Source of the DNA: Cellulomonas fengjieae
GTDB lineage: Bacteria > Actinomycetota > Actinomycetes > Actinomycetales > Cellulomonadaceae
Length of the DNA stretch: 64,000 bases
Direction of reading: 5' to 3'
Assembly (NCBI RefSeq): GCF_018388465.1
Contig: NZ_CP074404.1
Coordinates: 1,302,001-1,366,000 of the forward strand
The stretch's first letter is position 1. Every line of letters begins with the position of its first letter. The position numbers were made by a program, and so were the translations under genes. Below are positions 1 to 8,330 of the stretch, piece after piece. The notes beneath the pieces are model-generated. The model did no database searches and was not told the DNA's origin. It saw only the letters and a list, made by a program, of their open reading frames with translations.

Positions 1-11
1 GCCACGTTCCA

Positions 12-1538
12 TCAACGCAAGGCCAGACTGACGGTGACGTAGGAGTGGGCGGGCAGGTCGATCTCGAGTCCGCGCGAGTGGGGCCGCACGCCGTCGTGCG
101 CGGTCGGCGCGACGGCGTCGAGCTGCTCCGGGGTGTTGTGCGCGTCCAGGGCGGGCGCGGTCAGCACCCGCGCCTCGTGCCCGACGACGTCGCGGCCGCG
201 CAGGTCGAGCACGACCGTGCGGTCGGTGTCGGTGTCGAGGTTCGACAACGAGACCAGCGCGGCGTCGCCCTTGACTGACGCGGACGCCGAGACCAGCGGC
301 AGCTCGGTCCCGTCCACGGTTCGGGTCTCCACGCCGCGCAGGTGCACGGCGAGCGCGGCGGCGTCGTGGTGCCCGGCGTTCATCGCGAACACGTGGTAGG
401 TCGGGGTCAGGACGAGCGCACCGGTGTCCGGGTCCGTGAGGATCATCGCCTGCAGCACGTTGACCGTCTGCGCGATGTTCGCCATCACGACCCGCTCTGC
501 ATGCCGGTGGAACGCATCGAAGTGCACGGACGCGACCAGCGCGTCGCGCAGCGTGTTCTGCTGGTACAGGAACCCCGGGTTCGTGCCCTTCTCCACGTTC
601 CACCAGGTGCCCCACTCGTCGACGACCAGGCCAACCTTGCGGTGTGGGTCGTACCGGTCCAACACCGTCGAGTGGCGGGTGAGCAGCTCCTCCATGCGGC
701 GAGCCCTGGCCATCGTCGTGTACCACTCGTCCGTGCTGAAGCCGGTGGCATCGCCCTTGTCGCCCCACGAGCCCGACATCGTGTAGTAGTGCAGCGACAC
801 GGCCTGGAAGGGCCGGGCGGGCTCGGCCGGGTCGGCGGCCAGGTCGTCGAACGAACGCATCAGCGTCTCGGTCCAGTGCAGGTCCGACTCGTTCGCGCCG
901 GCCGCGATCCGGTACAGAGCGTTGCCGCCATGGTCGCGCGCGTACGTGGCGTACTGCCGGGCCAACGACGCGAACTGCTCAGCACGCAGGTGCCCGCCGC
1001 ACCCCCACGCCTCGTTCCCCAACCCCCAGAACGGCACCCGCCACGGCGCGTCGCGCCCGTTCGCCCGGCGCAGCGCCGCCATCGGCGAGTCGTCCGCCCG
1101 GGTCAGGTACTCGACCCAGTCCGACATCTCCGCCACGCTGCCGGACCCCACGTTCCCCGACACGTACGGGTCCGCCCCGAGCACCTCGCACAGGTCCATG
1201 AACTCGTGGGTACCGAACGCGTTGTCCTCCACGACATCACCCCAGTGCGAGTTGACCATCCGGGGCCGCTGGTCGCGCGGGCCGATCCCGTCACGCCAGT
1301 GATAGTCGTCGGCGAAGCAGCCGCCCGGCCAGCGCAGGTTCGGGATCTGCAGGGCCCGCAGGGCAGCCACGACATCGGACCGGATGCCGCGCACGTTCGG
1401 GACGGGCGAGTCCTCTCCCACCCAGAACCCGCCATAGATGCACCGGCCCAGATGCTCCGCGAAGTGCCCGTACACGTGCCGGCTGATCGTCGCACCGGGC
1501 AGGTCGAGGTCGATGATCGCTGTCGGGGTAGTCGTCAT
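12..1538 (-). CDS. GH51 alpha-L-arabinofuranosidase
   Basis: Predicted cytoplasmic GH51 arabinofuranosidase of 508 residues that removes alpha-L-arabinofuranosyl units from imported oligosaccharides. No signal peptide is visible. The (beta/alpha)8 barrel shows the acid/base Glu in [11 protein letters not shown] (E176) and the nucleophile Glu in VVDEWGTWW (E308). Length is normal for the family. The start at 1538 is chosen because GGGAAG lies just upstream. The frame is open to 1607, but the extra 23 residues (beginning MRVWLPR) are the frameshifted tail of the deleted GH127-like gene upstream and are unlikely to be translated. It is the last gene of a lacI - GH127 remnant - GH51 transcription unit. 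Family call is firm; the exact substrate is inferred. Confidence 0.93.
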   Translation of the reverse strand: MTTTPTAIIDLDLPGATISRHVYGHFAEHLGRCIYGGFWVGEDSPVPNVRGIRSDVVAALRALQIPNLRWPGGCFADDYHWRDGIGPRDQRPRMVNSHWGDVVEDNAFGTHEFMDLCEVLGADPYVSGNVGSGSVAEMSDWVEYLTRADDSPMAALRRANGRDAPWRVPFWGLGNEAWGCGGHLRAEQFASLARQYATYARDHGGNALYRIAAGANESDLHWTETLMRSFDDLAADPAEPARPFQAVSLHYYTMSGSWGDKGDATGFSTDEWYTTMARARRMEELLTRHSTVLDRYDPHRKVGLVVDEWGTWWNVEKGTNPGFLYQQNTLRDALVASVHFDAFHRHAERVVMANIAQTVNVLQAMILTDPDTGALVLTPTYHVFAMNAGHHDAAALAVHLRGVETRTVDGTELPLVSASASVKGDAALVSLSNLDTDTDRTVVLDLRGRDVVGHEARVLTAPALDAHNTPEQLDAVAPTAHDGVRPHSRGLEIDLPAHSYVTVSLALR

Positions 1539-1586
1539 TGTCTTCCCATCGGGTTCGGATGATCTGTCGAACGGGTTCAGCAGGGT

Positions 1587-1845
1587 TCTCGGGAGCCAGA
1601 CCCGCATCAGCCCAGGGCGCGGTTGCCCCAGGCAGAGAACGGGATCGCGGTCACTTCGCGCTCGCCCACCGTGATCGGCGCGGGCACCACCGCCATGTCG
1701 TCGACGTCGAGCGACCCGTCCAGGTCCGCGTGCTCGACGCAGCAGACGATCGGCCCGCGCTCGGCCGCCACGGCTCCGGGCAACTGGCGGCGACCGGCGA
1801 CGCGGGGACTGCCTCGCGGGCAGGCGGAGGCACAGGGGTGCTCAC
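1587..1845 (-). pseudogene. GH127-like beta-L-arabinofuranosidase remnant, internally deleted
   Basis: AAGGAG followed by a GTG at 1845 opens a frame of about 15 plausible codons ([13 protein letters not shown]). After a change of frame near 1775-1815 comes a stretch reading [18 protein letters not shown], then [13 protein letters not shown] and a stop at 1607-1609. The conserved MRVWLPR tail that should follow sits one frame away. RGPxVYC-E and AIPY-AW-NR-MRVWLP are the usual C-terminal signatures of GH127 (DUF1680) enzymes, normally about 650 residues. Both ends of the gene are therefore present, while roughly 570 codons of the catalytic domain are missing and a 1-nt frameshift lies near the end. 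Sequencing error cannot explain the missing interior. It sits between lacI and the GH51 gene, as expected of a former operon member. Family assignment rests on motifs read by eye. Confidence 0.75.
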
Positions 1846-1910
1846 GGGATTGGTCTCCTTTGACCGGGTAGCGACGTGGGTGACGCGGAGAGCCGCTCGC
1901 TTGCGTGCGG

Positions 1911-2915
1911 CTAGGCGCCGCCGCGGGTAGATCCGCGCACTACGAGACGGACGGGTGCGACGACGTGCTCGGCAGGACCGGTCCAGCCCGACATCTGGCG
2001 GTGCAACAGTCCGACCGCCGCCTCGGCCACGCCCTCGTGGTTGGCGTCGACGGACGTGATGCCCGGAGGGACGAAGCGTGACATGTCGAGGTTGTCGAAC
2101 CCGGCGAGCTGGACGTCGACGGGGACGCGCAGCCCACTGTCTGCCAGGGCAGACAGTGCCCCGAGGGCGACGATGTCGGTGACGGCGAAGATCCCGTCAA
2201 AAGGCAGCCCCGAGGCGATGACCTCGAGCATCGCGTCGCGACCACTGAGAGACGTGTAGTCACTGACGGGCACGACGTAGGCCGGATCGACGGCGATGCC
2301 GGCCTCGCGGCACGCGTGCTCCCACCCGACGCGGCGGTCCGTGGTCATCATGTGTGCGGCGTCGAACGAGCATCCGAGCGCAAGGATGCGGCGCGATCCG
2401 CGCTCGATCAGGTGTGCCGTGGCAAGGCGGGCACCTGACTCGTTCGCCAGGCGCACGTGATTGAGGTGGTCGGGAACGTCGCGCTCGCCCAGCAGCACGA
2501 TCGGCTTGGAGGTGCGAACCCGCCCCAGCTGCTCCAGGTCGAGACCGGAGACGGACAGCAGGACGCCGTCGTAGATCTGGAGCCGCGCGACGCTCAGCGC
2601 CTCCATCTCCTGTTCCGCGTCGGCGCTCGTCCGTTCGAGGACGAGGTGACGCCCCTCCGCCTCGATCAGTGGGGCGACCTGGTCGGCGAGCTCGCCGAAG
2701 TAGTCGTGGAAGCTCGGAACGACGAAGGCGACGGTGTCGGTCCGTCCGGCTCGCAGGTGCCGCGCAGTCAGGTTGACCTCGTACCCGAGGGCTTCGACGG
2801 CCGCCATGACGCGGGCGCGCGTCGGCTCGCCCACGGGAAGGCGCTCGTTGAGGACGTTCGACACGGTCATGACCGAGACGCCGGCCGCGAGGGCCACGTC
2901 CGCCATCCTCACCAT
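1911..2915 (-). CDS. LacI-family transcriptional regulator
   Basis: Sugar-responsive repressor of 334 residues. The N-terminal helix-turn-helix reads MADVALAAGVSVMTVSNVLN, followed by the hinge (LTARHLRAGRTDTVAF) and a periplasmic-binding-protein-like sensor domain to the C-terminus. GGAAGGAGG ends 6 nt before the ATG at 2915, so that start is preferred over the GTG at 2936, whose codons run through the ribosome-binding site. It is the first gene of the minus-strand unit that also held the GH127-like and GH51 genes. The divergent importer operon has a matching LacI-type operator, so this protein probably controls both units. The ligand is unknown, likely an arabinose-containing sugar. Confidence 0.92.
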   Translation of the reverse strand: MVRMADVALAAGVSVMTVSNVLNERLPVGEPTRARVMAAVEALGYEVNLTARHLRAGRTDTVAFVVPSFHDYFGELADQVAPLIEAEGRHLVLERTSADAEQEMEALSVARLQIYDGVLLSVSGLDLEQLGRVRTSKPIVLLGERDVPDHLNHVRLANESGARLATAHLIERGSRRILALGCSFDAAHMMTTDRRVGWEHACREAGIAVDPAYVVPVSDYTSLSGRDAMLEVIASGLPFDGIFAVTDIVALGALSALADSGLRVPVDVQLAGFDNLDMSRFVPPGITSVDANHEGVAEAAVGLLHRQMSGWTGPAEHVVAPVRLVVRGSTRGGA

Positions 2916-3010
2916 GCGCATCCTCCTTCCCGCCACATTCTGCCGGTCCAGCGTGCACCCGTCGGACCCGTCGGACCCGTCGGCCCCGGCCGCGCCGCCA
3001 TGGCGCGCTC

Positions 3011-3038
3011 AATATATCGATAAAACGCACGGCTGCAA
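3011..3038 (-). promoter_or_regulatory. Promoter and putative LacI operator of the lacI-GH51 unit
   Basis: On the minus strand a -35 hexamer TTGCAG (plus-strand 3033-3038) is separated by 16 nt from a -10 TATATT (plus-strand 3011-3016). The 8-bp palindrome TATCGATA at 3015-3022 overlaps the -10 and has the central CG step typical of LacI-family operators. The leader to the lacI ATG would be about 90 nt. This suggests autoregulation. No experimental data. Confidence 0.55.
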
Positions 3039-3109
3039 GGGGTCCGCACCCACGGGCCTTCGAGCCAACTTCCGGCGTGCCGCCCGGCCTCCCGGGCGAC
3101 GGCGAGGGC

Positions 3110-3636
3110 TCAGTGCCCCGCCACGACGGCCTTCTCGCCCGCGTGCAGCGACACCGTCCGCCTGACCCGTCCCGCCTGGTCGCCGGGCAGGCCGAGGGTC
3201 ACGTCCCGCGTCGTCGCGGCATGGATCACGACGACCGCCAGGGTCTCGTCGGGCCACGCGACGTCGATGGAGTCGCCGCCCCGGATGCGTCCTCCTCGCA
3301 CCCGCCCGGACGGCCGGCAGGCGGGCAGCGCCGGCAGGATCGCGACCCTCCGTCGTGCGACTGCACCAGGAGCGGCGGTCGAGGCGATGCTGGAGGGCAG
3401 ATGGAGGTTCCGGTGCTGCACGTCTCCGGGCGGTCGAGCGTCTTCCCTGGTCGCAGGTCCCCGGGGCCACAAGGTGTGGAGGTGGAAGCGCAGGCGTTCG
3501 GTGCCCACGCCGCCACGGACGGCGGCACCCAGCTCGCCGTTCCCGAGCACGTAGCAGTCAGCAAACCGGCCGGCAGGAGCGGCGTTCTCCCGGATGTGGC
3601 GTGCAGCACCACGCTGTGGGACGTGGCCGTGACCAT
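3110..3636 (-). pseudogene. GH95-like alpha-L-fucosidase/galactosidase remnant, internally deleted and frameshifted
   Basis: Starting at an ATG at 3636 one frame reads HSVVLHATSGR. The next frame continues YVLGNGELGAAVRGGVGTER and LHTLWPRG, equivalent to the GNGRLGAMVFGG...DTLWSG N-terminal signature of GH95. Further on LLVQSHDG (3372-3349) and, in another frame, ILPALPACRPSGRVRG followed by about 60 residues to a stop at 3110 match the usual GH95 C-terminus. GH95 enzymes run to about 750 residues; here only some 60 N-terminal and 90 C-terminal codons remain, with at least two frame changes. It faces away from the importer operon and shares its operator region. Family call is by motif only. 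Confidence 0.72.
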
Positions 3637-3654
3637 TTCGAGACGCGCGAGGGC

Positions 3655-3692
3655 TTGACGGCTCGCGAGGGCATGTTTACTTTAACGCTAAA
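3655..3692 (+). promoter_or_regulatory. Promoter with LacI-type operator for the sugar importer operon
   Basis: TTGACG at 3655-3660, a 17-nt spacer and TACTTT at 3678-3683 form a good sigma-70-like promoter. TTTAACGCTAAA at 3681-3692 is a 12-bp near-perfect palindrome centred on CG, the usual form of a LacI-family operator, and it overlaps the -10 and the expected start point. The binding-protein gene begins about 100 nt downstream. It lies between that gene and the divergent GH95 remnant. Confidence 0.7.
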
Positions 3693-3790
3693 ATCCCGCT
3701 CGGGATGAGGACGCCAAGCCCCAGCTCGCGTCCGATGGGCACGGGTTCCGGTCAGAGACGACCGGAACTGTTCTCAAAGGAGAGACCTCG

Positions 3791-5500
3791 GTGCGTATCG
3801 CAAGAACGAATTTGCTGACCATCGTCCTGGCTGCAGCCGTGTCCGTGGGACTTGTCGGATGTACCGGCACCCCCGACGAGGCCCCTTCGCAGGATGCCGT
3901 CATTCCCGAGGGTGACCTCGCGGACCAGTCGGGAACGCTGACCCCCAGCAACCCGACGACGCTCACGACCTGGATCACGACGGCCTCGCAGGCGCCGGCC
4001 GCCGACAACAAGATCACCAAGCTGCTCGAGGAGCAGCTCGGTGTCACCCTGAAGTACGAGATCGTCACGCCGGACAACGTGGATCAGAAGATCGGTGTCA
4101 TGCTCGCGGGCGGTGAGTACCCCGACCTCGTCGGCACCACCGACCTGAGGATGCGCCTCCTGGAGGGCGGCGCTCTCCTGCCCTTGGACGACATGCTGGC
4201 CACCGGGGACTACCCCAACCTCGCCACGCACGTCGAGGACGACATCAAGAAGATGAGCTATTCGGGCGACGAGGTGGACCCGGGCCTGTACATCTTCCCG
4301 AACTACAACCGCTTCTACGGCGAGGTCACGGGCGGCACCTACTACGGTCCCGCGTTCTGGATCCAGAAGCGTGTGCTCGAGGACGCCGGCTGGCCGGACC
4401 TCAGCAACATGACGCTCGACCGCTACTTCGAGCTCATCGCGGACTACAAGGCGAAGAACCCCGAGACCGAGGGCGCCCCGACCATCGGCTTCGAGGTCCT
4501 GGCGTCGACCGGCCGTGAGTGGGGCATGACCAACCCGCCGGCGCTGCTGGCAGGCTCCCCGAACAACGGTGGCGTCATCGTCGACGACGACGACAAGGCG
4601 GAGATCTACGCCGACAAGGACATCGCGAAGGACTTCTACAAGGTCCTCAACGAGCAGTACGACGCGGGTCTCATCGACCGCGAGTCCTTCACCCTGACGT
4701 TCGACCAGTACGTCGCGAAGCTGGCCACCGGCTCCGTCCTCGGCATGCACGACCAGGGCTGGGACTTCCAGACCGCGACCGACTCGCTGCGGAGCGCCGG
4801 CAAGGACGAGTACACCTACGTGCCCCTCATGCCCGTCTACGACGGGGTTGAGCCCTGGTACGCCGACCGCCCCGTCATGAACACCAACCAGGGGTTCGGC
4901 ATCTCCGTCTCCAGCAAGCAGCCGGAGAAGGCGATGAAGTTCCTCGACCTGATGCTCAGCGAGCCCTGGCAGAAGGTGCTCTCCTGGGGCATCGAGGGCG
5001 AGGACTACCAGATCGGCGACGACGGCATGTTCACCCGCACGGAGGAGCAGCGTTCCAACGCCCGCGACCTCACCTGGCGTGCCTCCAACCGTCTCGAGGC
5101 GCTGCTCGACGTGCTGCCCAAGCACAACGGCCAGTTCTCCGACGGCAACGCCTACAGCCCCGACGACCAGGCCGCCGAGTTCTTCGCGACGCTGACCGAC
5201 TACGACCGCACCGTCATGGAGCAGTACGACAAGAAGACCTGGCTCGAGTTCATGAACCCGCAGCCGGAGAACCCCAAGTACTACCCGGCGTGGAACATCA
5301 CGCTCTCCGACGACGCCAACCAGATCAACCAGCAGCTGACCGACGCCAACGTGCAGAACCTGCCGAAGATCATCGCCGGTGACCCTGCCGACTTCGATGC
5401 GAACTGGAAGGCCTACGTCGACACCATCAAGAAGATCGACGTCAAGGTGTACGAGGACGAGATCAACGACGGCATCCAGGACCGCCTCGCCAACTGGTAA
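3791..5500 (+). CDS. Sugar ABC transporter substrate-binding lipoprotein (LplA-like)
   Basis: Extracytoplasmic receptor of a carbohydrate ABC importer, 569 residues. The N-terminus is a lipoprotein signal peptide: MRIART, a hydrophobic stretch and lipobox LVGC, so the mature protein is anchored through Cys about residue 24. The length is that of the LplA/YtcQ group (about 500-570), which is longer than ordinary MalE-type proteins and binds complex oligosaccharides. AAAGGAGAG precedes the GTG start. It is the first gene of an operon with two permeases. A strong hairpin after the stop probably keeps its mRNA more abundant than that of the membrane genes. Induction through the upstream LacI-type operator is inferred. 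Confidence 0.92.
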   Translation: MRIARTNLLTIVLAAAVSVGLVGCTGTPDEAPSQDAVIPEGDLADQSGTLTPSNPTTLTTWITTASQAPAADNKITKLLEEQLGVTLKYEIVTPDNVDQKIGVMLAGGEYPDLVGTTDLRMRLLEGGALLPLDDMLATGDYPNLATHVEDDIKKMSYSGDEVDPGLYIFPNYNRFYGEVTGGTYYGPAFWIQKRVLEDAGWPDLSNMTLDRYFELIADYKAKNPETEGAPTIGFEVLASTGREWGMTNPPALLAGSPNNGGVIVDDDDKAEIYADKDIAKDFYKVLNEQYDAGLIDRESFTLTFDQYVAKLATGSVLGMHDQGWDFQTATDSLRSAGKDEYTYVPLMPVYDGVEPWYADRPVMNTNQGFGISVSSKQPEKAMKFLDLMLSEPWQKVLSWGIEGEDYQIGDDGMFTRTEEQRSNARDLTWRASNRLEALLDVLPKHNGQFSDGNAYSPDDQAAEFFATLTDYDRTVMEQYDKKTWLEFMNPQPENPKYYPAWNITLSDDANQINQQLTDANVQNLPKIIAGDPADFDANWKAYVDTIKKIDVKVYEDEINDGIQDRLANW

Positions 5501-5512
5501 CAGTCCGCGAGC

Positions 5513-5550
5513 GATCGTGGTGGGGGGCGCGCGAGCCCCCCACCACGATC
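5513..5550 (+). terminator. Intercistronic hairpin after the binding-protein gene
   Basis: GATCGTGGTGGGGGGC at 5513-5528 pairs perfectly over 16 bp with 5535-5550, with a 6-nt loop GCGCGA and no U-tract. It starts 12 nt after the stop codon and lies 46 nt before the next gene. Such hairpins commonly protect the binding-protein transcript and cause partial termination before permease genes. Confidence 0.75.
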
Positions 5551-5596
5551 CGTTCTCGGTCACCACCCACTGCTTTCCGACGACGAGGTAGAACAG

Positions 5597-6640
5597 ATGA
5601 TCGACTCACCGGCCAACGTGGTGACCGGCACCGGGCCCGAGCCGGCCATGGGGCTCGCGAGCAAGTTGCGTCGCCGCAAGGCCCGGAAGCGAGCAGTCGA
5701 GGAGCCGAAGCGCAAGATCACGTGGGAGAGGATCAAGTCGCAGCGGGTCCTGCTCCTGATGGCCATCCCGCTGCTGATGTACCAGATCCTGTTCAAGTAC
5801 GTCCCGGTCTACGGCTGGGCGATCGCCTTCCAGGACTACAAGCCGGGTCGCGGCAGCATCTTGAACCAGGAGTGGGTCGGCTTCGAGAACTGGGTCGACC
5901 TGTTCACCGGTGTCAACGGTGAACGGTTCCGCCGGGTCGTGGCCAACACGCTGGGACAGTCGGTCCTGACCCTGACCGTCGGGACCGTGGGGGCCCTCGT
6001 CCTGGCGCTGCTGCTGAACGAGGTCAAGAACGCCCCGTTCAAGCGGATCATGCAGAACATCACCTACATGCCCCACTTCCTCAGCTGGGTCATCGTGGCG
6101 AGCCTGGCGTCGGTGGCGCTGTCGCTGCCCTCCTCCGGCGGGTTCATCAACCAGGGCCTCCTGGCCCTGGGCATCGTCCAGGAACCGGTCCTGTTCCTGA
6201 CCGAGCCGAACTACTTCTGGGGGATCGTCGCCGGGACGTCCCTGTGGAAGGAGCTGGGCTGGAACACGATCATCTACCTGGCCGCGATCACCGCGATCGA
6301 CCCGACCCTGTACGAGGCCGCTGAGGTCGACGGAGCAGGCCGCTGGCGCAAGATGTTCAACATCACGCTGCCGGGGATCCAGCCCACGATCGTCGTGCTG
6401 CTCATCATCAACAGCGGCTGGATCCTGTCCACCAACTTCGAGCTGCCGTACTTCCTCGGCAACGGCCTGATCTCCGAGACGGCCGAGACCATCGACGTCT
6501 TCGTGCTGCGCTACGGCTACCAGCTGGGCAACTACAGCCTCGCTGTCGTCGCGGGCATCTTCAAGGCCGTCGTCGCCATCCTCCTGGTCGGCGCGGCGAA
6601 CGCGGCGGCCAAGCGCTTCAACCAAGAGACGCTGGTCTAG
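5597..6640 (+). CDS. Sugar ABC transporter permease (LplB-like)
   Basis: Inner-membrane subunit of the importer, 347 residues. After a basic cytoplasmic N-terminus of about 45 residues come six predicted membrane segments, starting VLLLMAIPLLMYQILF. The EAA loop that contacts the ATPase is EAAEVDGAGRWRKMFNITLP near residue 237. Family: binding-protein-dependent transport permease, LplB/YteP group, which act with LplC-type partners. No ATPase gene is in the operon; such systems usually borrow a shared MsmK/UgpC-type ATPase encoded elsewhere. The start is ATG with GAGGTAG upstream. Confidence 0.92.
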   Translation: MIDSPANVVTGTGPEPAMGLASKLRRRKARKRAVEEPKRKITWERIKSQRVLLLMAIPLLMYQILFKYVPVYGWAIAFQDYKPGRGSILNQEWVGFENWVDLFTGVNGERFRRVVANTLGQSVLTLTVGTVGALVLALLLNEVKNAPFKRIMQNITYMPHFLSWVIVASLASVALSLPSSGGFINQGLLALGIVQEPVLFLTEPNYFWGIVAGTSLWKELGWNTIIYLAAITAIDPTLYEAAEVDGAGRWRKMFNITLPGIQPTIVVLLIINSGWILSTNFELPYFLGNGLISETAETIDVFVLRYGYQLGNYSLAVVAGIFKAVVAILLVGAANAAAKRFNQETLV

Positions 6641-6649
6641 GAGCCCTTC

Positions 6650-7615
6650 ATGTCAAGCACCACCAATGCCCCGAAGCCTCTCTCGCGGCGCGTCGGACGG
6701 AACAGGTCACCGCGAAACAAGTGGACGACCGAGCGGATCGTCTTCACGTCCCTCAACTCGACCTTCCTCGTGCTCCTCGCGGCGCTCATGGTCTACCCGC
6801 TGCTGAACACGCTCGCCATCTCTCTGAACGACGGCATGGACGCCGTCCGCGGCGGGATCGGCATCTGGCCCCGGGTCTTCTCGCTGAAGAACTACGAGGT
6901 CGTGCTCAACATGGACTCGATCTACCAGGCGTTCATCATGAGCGTCCTGAAGACCGTCGTGGTCGTGGCGACGAACCTGCTGTTCACCTCGATGCTCGCC
7001 TACGCGCTCAGCCGCAAGGAGCTCCTCTTCCGCCGCCCGATCACGCTGATCTTCGTACTGACGCTGTACTTCGACGCCGGGCTGATCCCCAACTACCTGC
7101 TCATCAAGGACCTGGGCATGCTCAACAGCTTCCAGGCCTACTGGGTGCCGGTGATCATCAGTGCGTTCAACCTCATCGTCCTGCGCACGTACATGAAGGG
7201 GATCCCCGAGGAGATCACCGAGTCGGCGCGGATGGACGGCGCGGGCGAGTTCCGCACGTGGTGGCAGATCATCATGCCGCTGTGCAAGCCTGTGCTGGCC
7301 GTGGTGGGTCTGTTCGTGGCCGTCGGCAGCTGGAATGCGTGGCTGGACACCCTGCTGTACAACTCGGGCGATCCGGCGTTGACCACCCTGCAGTACGAGC
7401 TGCAGAAGCTGCTGGCGAGCTCGATGAACGCCGGCGCGAACTCCGCGAACACCGCCGCCAACGCGGCCTCGGTGGGAAGCGGTGGGCAGCTCACCACACC
7501 GATCGCGCTGCGCTCGGCGATCACCATGGTGGCGGCCGTCCCCATCCTGCTCGTCTACCCGTTCCTGCAGAAGCACTTCGTGACCGGTCTCACGATCGGC
7601 TCCGTGAAGGGCTGA
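6650..7615 (+). CDS. Sugar ABC transporter permease (LplC/YtcP-like)
   Basis: Second permease subunit, 321 residues, beginning 9 nt after the LplB-like gene with GGAG before the ATG. It has about six membrane segments (first at STFLVLLAALMVYPLL) and the EAA loop ESARMDGAGEFRTWWQIIMPL near residue 190. It pairs with the preceding permease to form the channel. An Ala/Asn-rich stretch (MNAGANSANTAANAAS) in a C-terminal loop is common in this subfamily. The family is firm; the substrate is only inferred from the locus. Confidence 0.92.
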   Translation: MSSTTNAPKPLSRRVGRNRSPRNKWTTERIVFTSLNSTFLVLLAALMVYPLLNTLAISLNDGMDAVRGGIGIWPRVFSLKNYEVVLNMDSIYQAFIMSVLKTVVVVATNLLFTSMLAYALSRKELLFRRPITLIFVLTLYFDAGLIPNYLLIKDLGMLNSFQAYWVPVIISAFNLIVLRTYMKGIPEEITESARMDGAGEFRTWWQIIMPLCKPVLAVVGLFVAVGSWNAWLDTLLYNSGDPALTTLQYELQKLLASSMNAGANSANTAANAASVGSGGQLTTPIALRSAITMVAAVPILLVYPFLQKHFVTGLTIGSVKG

Positions 7616-7621
7616 TTGCGT

Positions 7622-7648
7622 CGGCCTCCCGCACACCGCGGGAGGCCG
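7622..7648 (+). terminator. Hairpin between the permease and DUF624 genes
   Basis: CGGCCTCCCGC at 7622-7632 pairs over 11 bp with 7638-7648, loop ACACC, no U-tract. It lies 7 nt after the permease stop and probably attenuates transcription into the DUF624 gene. Confidence 0.6.
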
Positions 7649-7696
7649 GCCCTGTCCTCAGGACCCGCAAACTCCGCACGCTGAGAGGCCCCGACC

Positions 7697-8314
7697 ATCT
7701 TCCGCGTCAACCCCGCGTCACGACTGTGGCGCATCCTGGACTCGCTCGGCTCCGTCATCCTGATCAGCCTGTTCTGGCTCGTGAGCCTCGGCCTCGTCGT
7801 GACGGCGGGAGCGGGAACGGCTGTCGCCTACGAGGTCTGCCGCCGGTACGTCCTGGGCAAGGACGGAGGCCTCTGGGCCGTGGCCACGAAGGCCTTGCGG
7901 CAGAGCTGGAGGCAGGCAACAGTCATCGGCCTGCTGGCCGTCCCGGTCGCGGCCGTCGGCATCCTCACGCTCTCCTACCTGCCCACTCTCGGGCTGGCCG
8001 GGGTCTTGGTGCCGCTCCTCGTCGCCGGGCTCTTCCTCCTGCTCCTGGTCTTCTGGTGCCTCCCCCTCGCAGCCCGCTTCACCAACCCCACCTGGCGCCA
8101 GGTGCGCAACGGGCTCACCTTGGGGCTGACGACGCCCAGCCTGACGTTCCTGCTCGGGATCGCCGTCGTCCTCGGGGGCGTCGCCATCTGGAACTTCATG
8201 CCCGCGGTGTTCGTGGTACCCGGCCTGATCCTCCTGTGGTGGTGCTACCTGCTCGAGCGGTTCTTCGTCGCCCGGGGGTACGTGCAACCGGAACCGGAGG
8301 AGGCGGAGGTCTGA
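7697..8314 (+). CDS. DUF624 (YesL-like) membrane protein, possible ATC start
   Basis: Small integral membrane protein of about 205 residues of the DUF624/YesL family, regularly found next to LplABC-type importers; function unknown. Segments such as SVILISLFWLVSLGLVVTAG and two pairs of hydrophobic stretches suggest four or five membrane spans. The conserved N-terminus (IFRVNPASRLWRILDSLG) has no ATG, GTG or TTG: the frame opens after a TGA at 7682, GAGAGG lies 8 nt before an ATC at 7697, and the first ordinary start is GTG at 7781, which would lose the first membrane segment. Either ATC is used, or an ATG has mutated and the gene is weakened or dead. Confidence 0.7.
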   Translation: MFRVNPASRLWRILDSLGSVILISLFWLVSLGLVVTAGAGTAVAYEVCRRYVLGKDGGLWAVATKALRQSWRQATVIGLLAVPVAAVGILTLSYLPTLGLAGVLVPLLVAGLFLLLLVFWCLPLAARFTNPTWRQVRNGLTLGLTTPSLTFLLGIAVVLGGVAIWNFMPAVFVVPGLILLWWCYLLERFFVARGYVQPEPEEAEV

Positions 8315-8330
8315 CGCTCCCACGACCAGC

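Noticed and set aside
1539..1607. Longer start of the GH51 gene at 1607 (MRVWLPR)
   Set aside because: These codons are the tail of the GH127 remnant; the ATG at 1538 has its own ribosome-binding site and matches family N-termini.
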